Origin: Acidobacteriota bacterium
GTDB taxonomy: Bacteria; Acidobacteriota; UBA4820; DSQY01
Length of the DNA: 40,713 nucleotides
Assembly: GCA_021833665.1 (NCBI GenBank)
Contig: JAKBES010000006.1
Span: 1-40,713 of the forward strand
Direction of reading: 5' to 3'
The translations under genes were made by a program, and so were the position numbers. The notes beneath the pieces were generated by a model, which saw nothing but the letters and a program-made list of their open reading frames with translations, was not told where the DNA came from and searched no databases. Positions 1 through 7,676 of this stretch are shown here, piece after piece; the stretch's first letter is position 1; each line of letters starts with the position of its first letter.

Positions 1-1
1 T

Positions 2-397
2 CATGCCGGGTACATGTATGACAAGGGCGACTACAAGGCCTCCCTCTCCTACCCGCCTTTCTTCTACACCCCGGACTACAAGTTCTCCCGCCAGGTGAAC
101 CTCTTTGAGGTGGGCCCCGAATTCGTAGGCCAGGCGGGCCAGAACGGCCAGATCTACGGCCAGATCAACGTCGGGTACACCTTCGGCGGTTCCGACACGA
201 AGTTCTACCTCAACGGCCACCGTTATGACATGGGCAACGTGGGCAGCAACGAGTGGGCCTTTGGCGGCGCCCTGGGCTACCGCTATTTCTTTAACAGCTC
301 CGTGGGCCTCGGTCTCCAGGCCACCTACCACCACATCGACAAGTGGGAAGTGAACGACTTCTGGGATGCCCGCCTCGGCATCTGGTTCAAGTTCTAA
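2..397 (+). CDS. Outer-membrane beta-barrel protein, C-terminal part (5' end outside window)
   Basis: The reading frame is open to the left edge, so only about the last 131 residues are seen. The visible part alternates aromatic/hydrophobic and polar residues in short strands separated by Gly/Asn/Asp turns, and it ends in the residues GIWFKF. A terminal Phe is the usual recognition signal of the BAM machinery for outer-membrane barrels. Aromatic girdle residues (Tyr, Trp, Phe) are abundant. The protein is therefore most likely an integral outer-membrane barrel; which family (OmpW-like, OprD-like or other) cannot be told from this fragment. A strong intrinsic terminator follows 27 bp after the stop, so this is the last gene of its transcript. 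Confidence 0.7.
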   Translation, partial: HAGYMYDKGDYKASLSYPPFFYTPDYKFSRQVNLFEVGPEFVGQAGQNGQIYGQINVGYTFGGSDTKFYLNGHRYDMGNVGSNEWAFGGALGYRYFFNSSVGLGLQATYHHIDKWEVNDFWDARLGIWFKF

Positions 398-423
398 AAC
401 TCTTGCACAGCACCAAGGAAAAA

Positions 424-451
424 GGCGGGCCAGCAGGCCCGCCCTTTTTTT
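424..451 (+). terminator. Rho-independent terminator of the beta-barrel gene
   Basis: A perfect 8-bp stem (GGCGGGCC / GGCCCGCC) closes a 4-nt loop (AGCA) and is followed by C and seven T. An A-run precedes the stem, so the hairpin could extend into the T-tract. It lies 27 bp after the barrel stop codon. The next gene is on the opposite strand, so the site separates convergent transcripts. Confidence 0.9.
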
Positions 452-500
452 GTGCCGCGAATGAGCGGGCACAGGGAAGGGATTGTCTTCTCCCGCCTAT

Positions 501-535
501 CTTTTCACTCCCTGCTCCCTGCTCCCTGCTCCCTG
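501..535. repeat. Heptamer tandem array (CTCCCTG x4, preceded by CTTTTCA)
   Basis: Four perfect copies of CTCCCTG run from 508 to 535, immediately preceded in the same 7-bp register by one CTTTTCA (501-507), the unit that forms the array at 13861-13916. The array sits just past the 3' end of the minus-strand DnaC-like gene, between its stop and the barrel terminator. A purine-rich stretch lies to its left (about 464-485), so it may be the right arm of a paired element like those at 4931-5091 and 29119-29217. No coding function is supported. Confidence 0.75.
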
Positions 536-555
536 CCTACTTATCACCGTCCTCC

Positions 556-1257
556 TCACCGCTTCCTGTGGTCGGGCCCGTCCATGAGAACGGTCTGGCA
601 CATCTCCATGAGCCGGGAGCGCGTGCGCGTGCCGATGCGGTCATCGAGGGCCGTTTCGCCCGGTCCGGGCGAATCCAGGTAGTTGCTCGTACACAGGGTA
701 GGGCGCTGCTCGTTGTAGCGCTGGCTCACGAGATAGTGAAGGGTGTCCTGGGCCCACGGGGTGGCCACGCAGCCCAGTTCATCGATGAGCAGGAGGGGCG
801 TTTCCACCAGGGGATTCAGGATGTCGTACTCCGTTTCTTCGCTGCCCGTCCTGCCGTAGGTCGCCCTGATCTCTCGATAGAGTCCGTTCAGGTCCACGAA
901 CAGGGCCGGCATTCCCTTGCGAACCACCACTTCCTGGAGGATGGACACGGCCAGGTGCGTCTTGCCCACGCCGCAGGGTCCCAGAAAGAGGAGGCCATTG
1001 GCCCCCTCGGGAAGGACGGGATAGTCCTCCGCGAACCGCCGGGACAGCATGAGGGCCTCTTCCTGAGTGGGGTGGGCCGGTCTGAAGGTGTCGAAGGTGT
1101 AGCCCTTGCGATACCGGAGCGGGATGGAGGCTTGCTCCACGAGGCGGGTGGCGCGGTCCGGAATGCGGCAAGAGCAGGGGCGGGCCACCAGGGCGCCCCC
1201 GTGCTCTTCAACCAAGTACCCCGAGCCTCCGCACGTTGGACAGTTCGTGGGGCTCAT
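556..1257 (-). CDS. DnaC/IstB-like AAA+ ATPase with N-terminal zinc-binding motif
   Basis: The 233-residue protein begins with a Cys cluster (C6, C9, C28, C30) that looks like a small zinc site. An AAA+ core follows: Walker A GPCGVGKT (93-100), Walker B LLLIDE (155-160), sensor I TSN (190-192) and an Arg-rich RTRSRLMEM segment (211-219), as in DnaC, DnaI and IstB helicase-loader ATPases. In replication these load the DnaB helicase onto DNA; in IS21 elements IstB helps the transposase. No IS21 istA or inverted repeat is seen nearby, so a chromosomal helicase-loader role is more likely. It is monocistronic here, convergent with the barrel gene and divergent from the small exported protein at 1390. 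Confidence 0.8.
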   Translation of the reverse strand: MSPTNCPTCGGSGYLVEEHGGALVARPCSCRIPDRATRLVEQASIPLRYRKGYTFDTFRPAHPTQEEALMLSRRFAEDYPVLPEGANGLLFLGPCGVGKTHLAVSILQEVVVRKGMPALFVDLNGLYREIRATYGRTGSEETEYDILNPLVETPLLLIDELGCVATPWAQDTLHYLVSQRYNEQRPTLCTSNYLDSPGPGETALDDRIGTRTRSRLMEMCQTVLMDGPDHRKR

Positions 1258-1389
1258 TCATCCTCCGCCAGACTCTGGCCCATCCACGGCGGCACCTGCC
1301 TGACCCTCGCCGCCCATTTCCTTCCGCAGGATACCACAGGGGTGATGGGCTGGCAGGCCATGGTATAGTTCATCAGGAGGTCTCCAGCC

Positions 1390-1797
1390 ATGGCCCGTTT
1401 GATGGCCCTTGGAACCGCTCTCCTCCTGCTGTTGCTGTGCCTCACGGGAGCCGCGAGCACCGGGGAGACCGTCCTCACGGCCGCCTGCGGTCCTGGTTGC
1501 GACCCGGCGCCCACCGGATTCACGGTGCCTACCAGTCAGGCCGCCTCTTTTTTCAAGGTCGTGACCCTTCTCCCGGGGCGCCCATGCGCCGGCAAAGAGC
1601 GGGATCCCGTGAAAGGCTTCAGCATCCGGCGTGGCGGGCAGACGGTGCTGGTGTACTACTGGACACCCGGGGGCGTCGTCTCCGACCCTGTCCCGCTGGA
1701 CGATCTGGAACTGGGACCCGGCACGTATCAGGTCTACGCCGCTCCCGCGTCAGGGGCCAGCGTGACGTTGTCGTTCAGGATCACCCCGAGGGGCTGA
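1390..1797 (+). CDS. Small exported protein of unknown function
   Basis: The 135-residue product starts with a classical Sec signal: Arg near the start, a long Leu/Ala run (about residues 7-20) and a likely cleavage after the AAS region. The mature part is about 110 residues with three or four Cys (two in AACGPGC, one in RPCAG) that could form disulfides, and it is beta-rich with Gly/Pro turns. An AGGAGG Shine-Dalgarno lies 9 nt before the ATG, which fixes the start. An extended -10-like TGGTATAGT occurs just upstream but would place transcription initiation on the ribosome site, so it is not called. I do not recognise the family. It converges on the sigma54 activator gene, with only 25 bp between the stops. 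Confidence 0.6.
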   Translation: MARLMALGTALLLLLLCLTGAASTGETVLTAACGPGCDPAPTGFTVPTSQAASFFKVVTLLPGRPCAGKERDPVKGFSIRRGGQTVLVYYWTPGGVVSDPVPLDDLELGPGTYQVYAAPASGASVTLSFRITPRG

Positions 1798-1822
1798 TGC
1801 GCCCCTCCGCCCGCGCGAGGCC

Positions 1823-3181
1823 TCACGTGGTGGCGGCTGTCCGCTTTTGAACCCCGTACTCCTTCATCTTCCGCCAAAGGGTGACCCGGCTTATGCCGAG
1901 GTGCTGGGCCGTGCGGCTGATCTTCCACTCATTGGCATCCAGGGTCTTGAGGATGAGATCGCGCTCAAGGGTCTCCAAGGGGGAGTGGATCTGATAGAGG
2001 GGCATGGGAGACTCTTCGGGCTGCGCGGAGCTGGGCAGCGGCAGGTCGCGCGTCCGGATAATGCCTTCCTGGCATCGGATGGCCGCGTGCTCCACCAGGT
2101 TTTCCAACTCGCGGATGTTGCCGGGGAACCGGTAGTCCATGAGACGCGCCAGCGCATCGGCCTCGATGCGCTCCACTTTCTTGGCAGGCATCTTGGCGGA
2201 GATCTTCTTGATGAAGTGGTCCACGAGCAGCGGAACGTCATCACGCCGCTCGCGGAGGGGCGGCAGGGTGATGCGGAAGACGTTGAGCCGGTAGTAGAGG
2301 TCCTGCCTGAAGCTCCCCTCCTCCAGCGCCGTAACCAAGTCCCTGTTGGTTGCGGCCACGACCCGTACGTCCACTTTGGTGCTCCTGGCCGATCCCACCC
2401 GCTCCAGCTCGCCCTCCTGAAGGACTCGCAGGAGCTTCACTTGCGTGGCCGGAGGTATTTCCGCGATCTCGTCCAGAAAGATGGTACCGCCGTGGGCGAG
2501 CTCGAAACGGCCCATCTTATCGGCGATGGCTCCGGTGAAGGCTCCCCTCACGTGCCCGAAAAGCTCGCTCTCCAGGACGCCCTCGTTCAGCGCCGCGCAG
2601 TTGACTTTGACGAAGGCCCGGCTCCTTCGCGTGGAGTTGAAATGGATGGCGTTGGCCACCATTTCCTTGCCCGTCCCGCTCTCGCCGGTGATCAGAACCG
2701 TAGAGTCCGTCTCCGCGACCAGCTTGATCAGGTCGAAGACCTCCTGCATGGTCTTGTTGTGGCCGATGATGCTGGAGAAGGAGAACCGCTCCTGGGCCGA
2801 CTCCTGCAGGCGCGTGATCTGGGAAATGTCATTGAAGACTTCCACCCCGCCCACGATGTGGCCCGAGTCGTCCCGCAAGAGGGTCACGCTGGTGAGGCAA
2901 TTGAGGAGCTGGCCGTCCTTGGTGCGGTACCACATGGGGACGCCCGACATGTCCTGGCCGTTTTGCATGGCCCTGGTCATGGGACACGAATACTCACACT
3001 CGGATGAGCGGGTGATCTGCTTGCAGCACGCCTCGGCCACTTCCCCTTCGGAATACCTCAGGAGGCGCCGGGCCGTTTCGTTGATGAAGACAATTTTCCG
3101 CTCAAGATTCGTGACGATGACCCCATCACTCACGCGGTCCAGGACTTTTCGGGTATTGGGGTCACGAATCAGTTCGTTCAA
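1823..3181 (-). CDS. PAS-domain sigma54-dependent transcriptional activator with Cys-bearing sensor
   Basis: This is a 452-residue bacterial enhancer-binding protein. Residues about 13-125 form a PAS domain; AAA+ follows with Walker A GESGTGKE (166-173), the sigma54-contacting GAFTGA loop (213-218) and Walker B TIFLDE; a Fis-type helix-turn-helix closes the protein (about 420-445). There is no receiver domain, so sensing should be by the PAS domain itself. That domain holds C52, C53, C62 and C66 in a spacing suggestive of a redox or Fe-S site (inference). The TTG start overlaps the end of the ferredoxin gene by 20 bp, has GAGG upstream, and makes this the last gene of an operon with a cysteine desulfurase. 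It may regulate its own operon or distant sigma54 promoters. Confidence 0.9.
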   Translation of the reverse strand: MNELIRDPNTRKVLDRVSDGVIVTNLERKIVFINETARRLLRYSEGEVAEACCKQITRSSECEYSCPMTRAMQNGQDMSGVPMWYRTKDGQLLNCLTSVTLLRDDSGHIVGGVEVFNDISQITRLQESAQERFSFSSIIGHNKTMQEVFDLIKLVAETDSTVLITGESGTGKEMVANAIHFNSTRRSRAFVKVNCAALNEGVLESELFGHVRGAFTGAIADKMGRFELAHGGTIFLDEIAEIPPATQVKLLRVLQEGELERVGSARSTKVDVRVVAATNRDLVTALEEGSFRQDLYYRLNVFRITLPPLRERRDDVPLLVDHFIKKISAKMPAKKVERIEADALARLMDYRFPGNIRELENLVEHAAIRCQEGIIRTRDLPLPSSAQPEESPMPLYQIHSPLETLERDLILKTLDANEWKISRTAQHLGISRVTLWRKMKEYGVQKRTAATT

Positions 3182-3452
3182 GGTCCCGCCTCACTTCGGC
3201 TATGATCTCCCCGCCATCGGCCCCGCCGCACCGCTTGAAGGCGACGCCCCCCTTGCATACCAAAACGTTCGGCCCTTCACCGCACATGCCAAGGCAGGAG
3301 ACGTACGATACCTTCACGCGTTTGGCGGGCAGTTCCCTCGCCGCCTGCTTGAGGGCGACGCGGATCTTCTCGGGGTTCCCCTTCTGGCTGCACGAATCTC
3401 CCTTGCAGACCAGAACCCATACACGGTCTAAAGCTTCAACCTTTTCGCTCAT
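3162..3452 (-). CDS. Thioredoxin-like [2Fe-2S] ferredoxin
   Basis: This small protein of about 96 residues has the cysteine pattern of thioredoxin-fold [2Fe-2S] ferredoxins (NuoE C-terminal domain, Azotobacter FeFd): a CKGDSC motif near the N-terminus and SCLGMCGEGPN later, four ligands in a Cx4C...Cx3C arrangement. Two further Cys (in LVCKG and KRCGG) are present. It should carry electrons in the cytoplasm. ATG at 3452 is chosen because AGAGG lies about 8 nt upstream and the codon follows the desulfurase stop by 4 nt; an upstream in-frame GTG at 3473 would overlap that gene. Its 3' end overlaps the sigma54 activator start, implying translational coupling. Its place between a sulfur donor enzyme and a PAS regulator suggests a role in Fe-S supply or signalling (inference). 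Confidence 0.85.
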   Translation of the reverse strand: MSEKVEALDRVWVLVCKGDSCSQKGNPEKIRVALKQAARELPAKRVKVSYVSCLGMCGEGPNVLVCKGGVAFKRCGGADGGEIIAEVRRDLERTDS

Positions 3453-3456
3453 GGCG

Positions 3457-4635
3457 TCAAGCCTCTGGCCCACCTTTCAGCCGCTTCAGGATGGCGGGAA
3501 GAAGGGAGAGGAGCGTCTCCGTGTCCTGCCGTTCGCTTTCCCGGCCGAGGCTGACGCGAAGAACCGATCCCATGAGGCCCTGATCCACGTCCATGGCTTT
3601 CAGAACCCTGGGACCCGCCGTACCCCCGCTGTGGCAGGCGGACCCGGTGGAAATGGCCACTCCCGCTTCATCCAAGGCCAAAACGAGGGCGGGACCCGAG
3701 AACCCCGGAAGACTGAAAAAGGAGGTATTGGGCAACCGCGGGGCCTCCCCGCCATGCACCACGGCGCCGTGGTCCTTCCTGAGCCGGCGCTCCATGTCAT
3801 CCCTGAGCTGGGCCAATCGCCCCCCCTGATCAAGAGCTTTGACAGCCAGTTCGCAGGCCGCACCAAAGGCCACGGCCAAAGGAACGGCCTCGGTGGATGA
3901 CCGCCGCCCCTCTTCCTGGCCTCCGCCCACGAGGAGGGGAACCAGCGGAGCCCCATTCCGAGCCGCCAGAGCACCGATTCCCTTGGGCCCGTAAAGTTTA
4001 TGCGCGGCCACGGCCACGTAATGGGGCCGCGCCGTCCTCCAAGGCGAGGAGACTTTGCCCAGGGCCTGAACGGCATCCGTGTGAAAAAGGGCGCCGTAGT
4101 GGCGGCACAGGCGTCCCACGTCCTCCAAGGGCTGGAGGACCCCCGATTCGTTGTGAGCGGCCATGACGCTCACGAGGGCCACGTCTTCGCCCATCTGGGC
4201 CTCGAAACGGGCCAAGTCGAGAACCCCTTGCGCCGTGACAGGGATCTCCTCGACCTGGAACCCTTTCCTCTCCATGGAGTCTCGCTGATCGAAGACGGCC
4301 GGGTGCTCGATGGCGCTCAGGAGAACCCGGGTGCGCCCTGGATCCGCCCCGTGGAGGGCCGATGCGACGGCCAGGTGGTCGGCCTCCGTGGCCGACCCCG
4401 TGAAGATCACCTCGCCGGGTTCGCAGCCCACCAGGGCGGCCACGCGCTCCCGGGCGGTGAAGAGGGCGGCCATGGAGTCCCGCCCTTCGCGGTAAAGGCT
4501 GGAGGCGTTGCCGAAAAGTTCGCGCTGGGCAGATTCCAGGGCTTGAGCCACGGGTCCCGCCAAGGGCGTCGTGGCGTTGAAGTCCAGGTAGATGCGCCCC
4601 GAAGGCAGTTTCACGGCAGTCTCGAAACGGGCCAA
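3457..4635 (-). CDS. Class I cysteine desulfurase (NifS/IscS-like)
   Basis: A 392-residue PLP enzyme that removes sulfur from cysteine as a protein persulfide for Fe-S clusters or other thio-cofactors. Family marks are visible: YLDFNATTP near the N-terminus, the SAIEHPA histidine that stacks on PLP, HTDAVQALGK, the PLP lysine in AAHKLYGPKG, and the catalytic-Cys loop STGSACHSG. The length is normal for NifS/IscS. The start is a TTG that directly follows the stop of the ferritin-like gene (TGATTG), so translation is probably coupled; a GTG at 4614 is an alternative without a better ribosome site. No IscU/NifU scaffold is in the window. Because selB lies upstream, a selenium-delivery role is possible but unsupported. 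Confidence 0.9.
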   Translation of the reverse strand: MARFETAVKLPSGRIYLDFNATTPLAGPVAQALESAQRELFGNASSLYREGRDSMAALFTARERVAALVGCEPGEVIFTGSATEADHLAVASALHGADPGRTRVLLSAIEHPAVFDQRDSMERKGFQVEEIPVTAQGVLDLARFEAQMGEDVALVSVMAAHNESGVLQPLEDVGRLCRHYGALFHTDAVQALGKVSSPWRTARPHYVAVAAHKLYGPKGIGALAARNGAPLVPLLVGGGQEEGRRSSTEAVPLAVAFGAACELAVKALDQGGRLAQLRDDMERRLRKDHGAVVHGGEAPRLPNTSFFSLPGFSGPALVLALDEAGVAISTGSACHSGGTAGPRVLKAMDVDQGLMGSVLRVSLGRESERQDTETLLSLLPAILKRLKGGPEA

Positions 4636-4845
4636 TCAGTTGTCCGCGTAGAAAAAGCGGTCGAGCTGTTCCTCGATGTGGCGAACGTGCCGCTCTTCCT
4701 CCTCGGCCATCTCCAGGAGCGTCTGCTTGGTGGCGGGGTGCTGAGCCACGGCGGCGGCCTCCTTGTAGAAAGCGTGAGCCTTTTTCTCGCGCTCCAGCGC
4801 CATGCGAAGGATGTCGATAGGGGGGGTATTGGGATCGATGGGCAT
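4636..4845 (-). CDS. Small ferritin-like/rubrerythrin-type di-iron helical protein
   Basis: The 69-residue protein is almost entirely helical with two Glu/His-rich segments, EREKKAHAFYKEAA and AEEEERHVRHIEE. These match the ExxH-type iron ligands of rubrerythrin N-terminal helices. It is shorter than classical rubrerythrins (about 140 or more residues) and lacks a rubredoxin domain, so it could act as a dimer binding iron or as a peroxide/iron sensor (inference). The ATG at 4845 has GAGGAG 8 nt upstream. The frame stays open further upstream only because the repeat array at 4931-5028 has no stops on this strand, so longer versions are not credible. It is first in the operon with the desulfurase, ferredoxin and sigma54 activator. 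Confidence 0.75.
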   Translation of the reverse strand: MPIDPNTPPIDILRMALEREKKAHAFYKEAAAVAQHPATKQTLLEMAEEEERHVRHIEEQLDRFFYADN

Positions 4846-4930
4846 AGGCCAACTCCTCGAATGAACGCCGATTGTAGCAGGTCGGCCCACGAGGGGGAAG
4901 AGTGCGAGGCGGACAGGGGTGTTGGTTAAG

Positions 4931-5028
<98 letters not shown>

Positions 5029-5048
5029 GCCTGGAAGCTCGTGGGGGT

Positions 5049-5091
5049 TCACTCCTCACTCCCCCACTCCTCACTTTTCACTTTTCACATA
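5049..5091. repeat. Heptamer array, TCACTCC/TCACTTT units (right arm)
   Basis: Six degenerate units (TCACTCC, TCACTCC, a slipped unit with one extra base, TCACTTT, TCACTTT, TCACATA) follow the GTTGAG array after a spacer of about 20 bp. It is pyrimidine-rich on the + strand, opposite in bias to the left arm, and ends 7 bp from the selB stop codon. Confidence 0.75.
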
Positions 5092-5098
5092 TTTGCCC

Positions 5099-6985
5099 TC
5101 ACTGAACCAAGATTCTGCGCCCGTCCCCTTCCCGGCGGGTCCATTTCAGGTCGTCCAGATATTCGAGAAGGGGCATGGCATATTTCCGGGTGATGCCGAG
5201 CGCCTCCTTGAATTGGGGCACGGACAGGACGGCGCCTTCTTCGCGCGCCCTGGCGGCCAGGGCCGCGCGCAGGAGGTCCCGCGTGGAGGCGGCCATGAAG
5301 AAATCGCCCCCGAATCGCACGATGTCGCCGGCCGCTGTCAGAAGGGGCAGGACCTGCCTCGCGGCGGAACCCAGCTCCTCCTCCATCTCCTTGCCCGTGC
5401 GGATGGGATACCCCTCACCGCCGAGGGCCGAGCGCACCCCGCGCGCCGCGGCTTCCTGCGCCGCCGTGAGCTGAAGCCGGTGCCCCGCGGCCCGGATGCC
5501 GTCTCCCCGGGTTTCCACGCGGCCGGCCTCCACCAGTGCTTCCAGGAGGGCCTCCGCATGAGATCCCAGCACCCGCTGCCAGCGCACCAGAAATTCCTGC
5601 CTGGGAAACCATTCCATCGGGCCTTTGCCGCCGTGTCTCGCCGTGAGCCAGGCCTCGGACCGGTCGAGCCACGCCTTGGCTTCGCCAGGCGCCAGCCACC
5701 AATTTCCCTGGCCCCAGCGCACGCACGTACCTGTCGCTTCGGTCGTTTCGGCTAGCGCCCGGGCGCGTTCAGGCCCAAGGCCCAGACGGGCCGACGCCTG
5801 GCCCGCGTCCACGCCCACGGGCCCGGCTTCCACGAGAAGGGCCCCGAGAAGGTCCCCTCCCTCCAGGGCCTCCGCCGTGGCCCGTTCGAGGCTCCTCCGC
5901 CAACGGGCTTTGCGTCGGGCCACGAGAAGGATCTCGCCTCCCGCCACAGTCCCCGCGGGAGCGGGCTGTCTCAAGATAAACCTGTCTCCAGGCCAGGCCA
6001 TAACGGGTTCGGGGGTCCGTATCTGCGCCAGCGCAGACTCGCCCGGACCGAGCGCCGCGGCGCCGGCGAGGTGAAGGTGGGCTTCTACCTCCTGGGTGTG
6101 AAGGTGGAGAACGAGGGTAGAGCCGGACTTCACGGGGAGGCGGGCCGTGGGAAGCACCTCGACGCGTACGTCCAGCATCCGCGTGGGCCAGATGCTGCCT
6201 GGTGCGGCCCCCAGACAGCCGCGCCGGAGATCTTGGTGGTGAAGGTCCGGAAGGTTGAGAGCCGCCCGCTGGCCCGCCTGAATCTTGGACACGTCCTTGC
6301 CGAAGACCTGGAGGCCCCGCACCCGGCTCTGTCCACCTCCCGGGTACACCTCCACGCGGGCCTCCACCTCCAGAACACCGTCGGTGCACGTTCCCGTGAC
6401 GACGGTCCCAAAGCCCTTCACGGGGAACACCCTGTCCACGGGGAGCCGGAAAGGCCGGTCCTCGGCGGGCCGCTCCGTCCGGGCCGCCTGCTCGTAGAGG
6501 ACCTCCACCAACCCGGCGACGCCCTCGCCCGTGAGGGCGCTCACGGGAACGACGGGCCATGAGCCGAAACCCAGCCCCGCCAAAAACTCTGATAGCTCGA
6601 GGAGGGCCATGTCCCGGGTCTCGGCGTCCACCAAGTCGATCTTGTTGAGGGCCACCACGCCCGATGTGACCCCCAAGAGCCGAATGATCTGCGCGTGCTC
6701 CACGGTCTGGGGCATGACCGACTCGTCGGCCGCCACCACCAGGAGGCACACGTCCACGCCCGTAGCTCCCGCGAGCATGTTCTTGATGAATTTCTCGTGG
6801 CCGGGAAGGTCCACGAAGTGGAGCGTTCCCTTCTCTGACGCCAGGGTGGCAAAGCCGATGTCCAGCGTGATGCCCCTGCGCTTTTCCTCCGCCCACCGGT
6901 CCGCGTCCATACCCGTCATGGCTTTGACGAGGAGGGTCTTGCCGTGATCAATGTGCCCCGCGGTTCCAACGACGACGTCTCTCAT
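5099..6985 (-). CDS. selB: Selenocysteine-specific translation elongation factor SelB
   Basis: A 628-residue GTPase that brings selenocysteyl-tRNA to in-frame UGA codons marked by a SECIS element. The N-terminal G domain shows G1 GHIDHGKT (10-17), the DLPGHE switch II motif (59-64) and NKID; EF-Tu-like domains II and III follow, with a long C-terminal region of winged-helix domains ending in residues RRILVQ. Length and domain order fit bacterial SelB. Start chosen at MRDVVVGTAGHIDHGKT because the family begins there; the upstream in-frame extension is repeat-derived. selA, selC and selD are not in the window, and no convincing selenoprotein is seen. It lies downstream of rsmD on the same strand, separated by a repeat-bearing gap. 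Confidence 0.95.
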   Translation of the reverse strand: MRDVVVGTAGHIDHGKTLLVKAMTGMDADRWAEEKRRGITLDIGFATLASEKGTLHFVDLPGHEKFIKNMLAGATGVDVCLLVVAADESVMPQTVEHAQIIRLLGVTSGVVALNKIDLVDAETRDMALLELSEFLAGLGFGSWPVVPVSALTGEGVAGLVEVLYEQAARTERPAEDRPFRLPVDRVFPVKGFGTVVTGTCTDGVLEVEARVEVYPGGGQSRVRGLQVFGKDVSKIQAGQRAALNLPDLHHQDLRRGCLGAAPGSIWPTRMLDVRVEVLPTARLPVKSGSTLVLHLHTQEVEAHLHLAGAAALGPGESALAQIRTPEPVMAWPGDRFILRQPAPAGTVAGGEILLVARRKARWRRSLERATAEALEGGDLLGALLVEAGPVGVDAGQASARLGLGPERARALAETTEATGTCVRWGQGNWWLAPGEAKAWLDRSEAWLTARHGGKGPMEWFPRQEFLVRWQRVLGSHAEALLEALVEAGRVETRGDGIRAAGHRLQLTAAQEAAARGVRSALGGEGYPIRTGKEMEEELGSAARQVLPLLTAAGDIVRFGGDFFMAASTRDLLRAALAARAREEGAVLSVPQFKEALGITRKYAMPLLEYLDDLKWTRREGDGRRILVQ

Positions 6986-7020
6986 GAGGGCGGGCCTTCG
7001 ACGAAGAATCGAGAGGCGGG

Positions 7021-7044
7021 AATGAGGGAATGAGGAAATGAGGT
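7021..7044. repeat. Octamer array AATGAGG(G/A/T) x3 (left arm)
   Basis: Three 8-bp units AATGAGGG, AATGAGGA and AATGAGGT lie between selB and rsmD. The arm is purine-rich on the + strand and is paired with the pyrimidine-rich octamer array at 7063-7110. A short GTGGC/GCCAC stem separates the two arms. Confidence 0.7.
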
Positions 7045-7061
7045 GGCCCCGCCACGTTCCG

Positions 7062-7652
7062 TCATCTCCGCATCTCCCCATTTCCACATCCCCGCCTCTC
7101 CTCATCCGTCCGTTCAAACACCGTGAGTCCCGTATCTCCGTATCTGTAGCTCCGTCTCAGCTTCATCCCCTCGGGACAGGCCGGGAGGGCCTTCGCGCCG
7201 TGCTCTACCACCAGAAGGCACCCCGCGGCCAAGATTCCGCTTGCACCCATGGCCGCCAGCAGCGAGGGCCAGCGGCCGTCCGCGTAAGGCGGGTCGCAAA
7301 AGAGGATGTCCAGCGGCGGGCCCTCCTTCTCCAGCAATGCCACGGCCTGCGCCGCGTCCACCGGAAGGATGCGGGCCCGCGGGCCGGCCCTCAAAGCCTC
7401 GATGTTCCTCCGAAGGCATTCCAGCGCCCGGCGGCGGCGTTCCACGAAGAGGCAACGGGTGGCGCCCCGGCTCAAAGCCTCCAGTCCCACCGCGCCCGTC
7501 CCGGCGTAGAGGTCGCCGAAAGCCGCGCCGGCCACCCGCGCTCCGAGGATGTCGAAAAGGGCTTCACGCACCTTCTCGGACGTGGGCCTTGTGGCCTCAC
7601 CCTCGGGAGCGAAGAGCTTGCGGCCCCTGTGTTCTCCCCCTACGATGCGCAT
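7062..7652 (-). CDS. rsmD: 16S rRNA (guanine966-N2)-methyltransferase RsmD
   Basis: A SAM-dependent methyltransferase of 196 residues. It begins MRIVGGEHRGRKL, followed by RPTSEKVREALFDIL, the SAM-binding segment DLYAGTGAVGLEALSRGA and the catalytic DPPY motif, all characteristic of RsmD/YhhF, which methylates G966 of 16S rRNA in the small subunit. The ATG at 7652 is the family start and has GGAG-rich sequence upstream; longer in-frame extensions enter the ssb promoter region. The last roughly 15 residues (Glu/Arg/Gly-rich) and the stop are encoded by an 8-bp repeat array, so the native C-terminus appears to have been replaced or extended by repeat sequence. rsmD is divergent from ssb. Confidence 0.93.
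   Translation of the reverse strand: MRIVGGEHRGRKLFAPEGEATRPTSEKVREALFDILGARVAGAAFGDLYAGTGAVGLEALSRGATRCLFVERRRRALECLRRNIEALRAGPRARILPVDAAQAVALLEKEGPPLDILFCDPPYADGRWPSLLAAMGASGILAAGCLLVVEHGAKALPACPEGMKLRRSYRYGDTGLTVFERTDEERRGCGNGEMRR
7063..7110. repeat. Octamer array CATCTCC-type x6 (right arm), inside the rsmD 3' end
   Basis: Six 8-bp units (CATCTCCG, CATCTCCC, CATTTCCA, CATCCCCG, CCTCTCCT, CATCCGTC) run in register. The array overlaps the end of rsmD, encodes its last residues and provides its stop. A weaker echo of period 8 (CGTATCTC, CGTATCTG) occurs at about 7133-7148. Confidence 0.7.
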
Positions 7653-7676
7653 GCTCCCGGTCTCCTGAAAATCTCG

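Noticed and set aside
556-1257. IS21 istB transposition gene
   Set aside because: No istA, terminal inverted repeats or target duplication is nearby, and the N-terminal Cys cluster suits a chromosomal DnaC-like protein.
1361-1369. Extended -10 promoter (TGGTATAGT) for the exported protein at 1390
   Set aside because: Transcription would begin at the ribosome site itself, leaving essentially no leader, and no -35 is visible.
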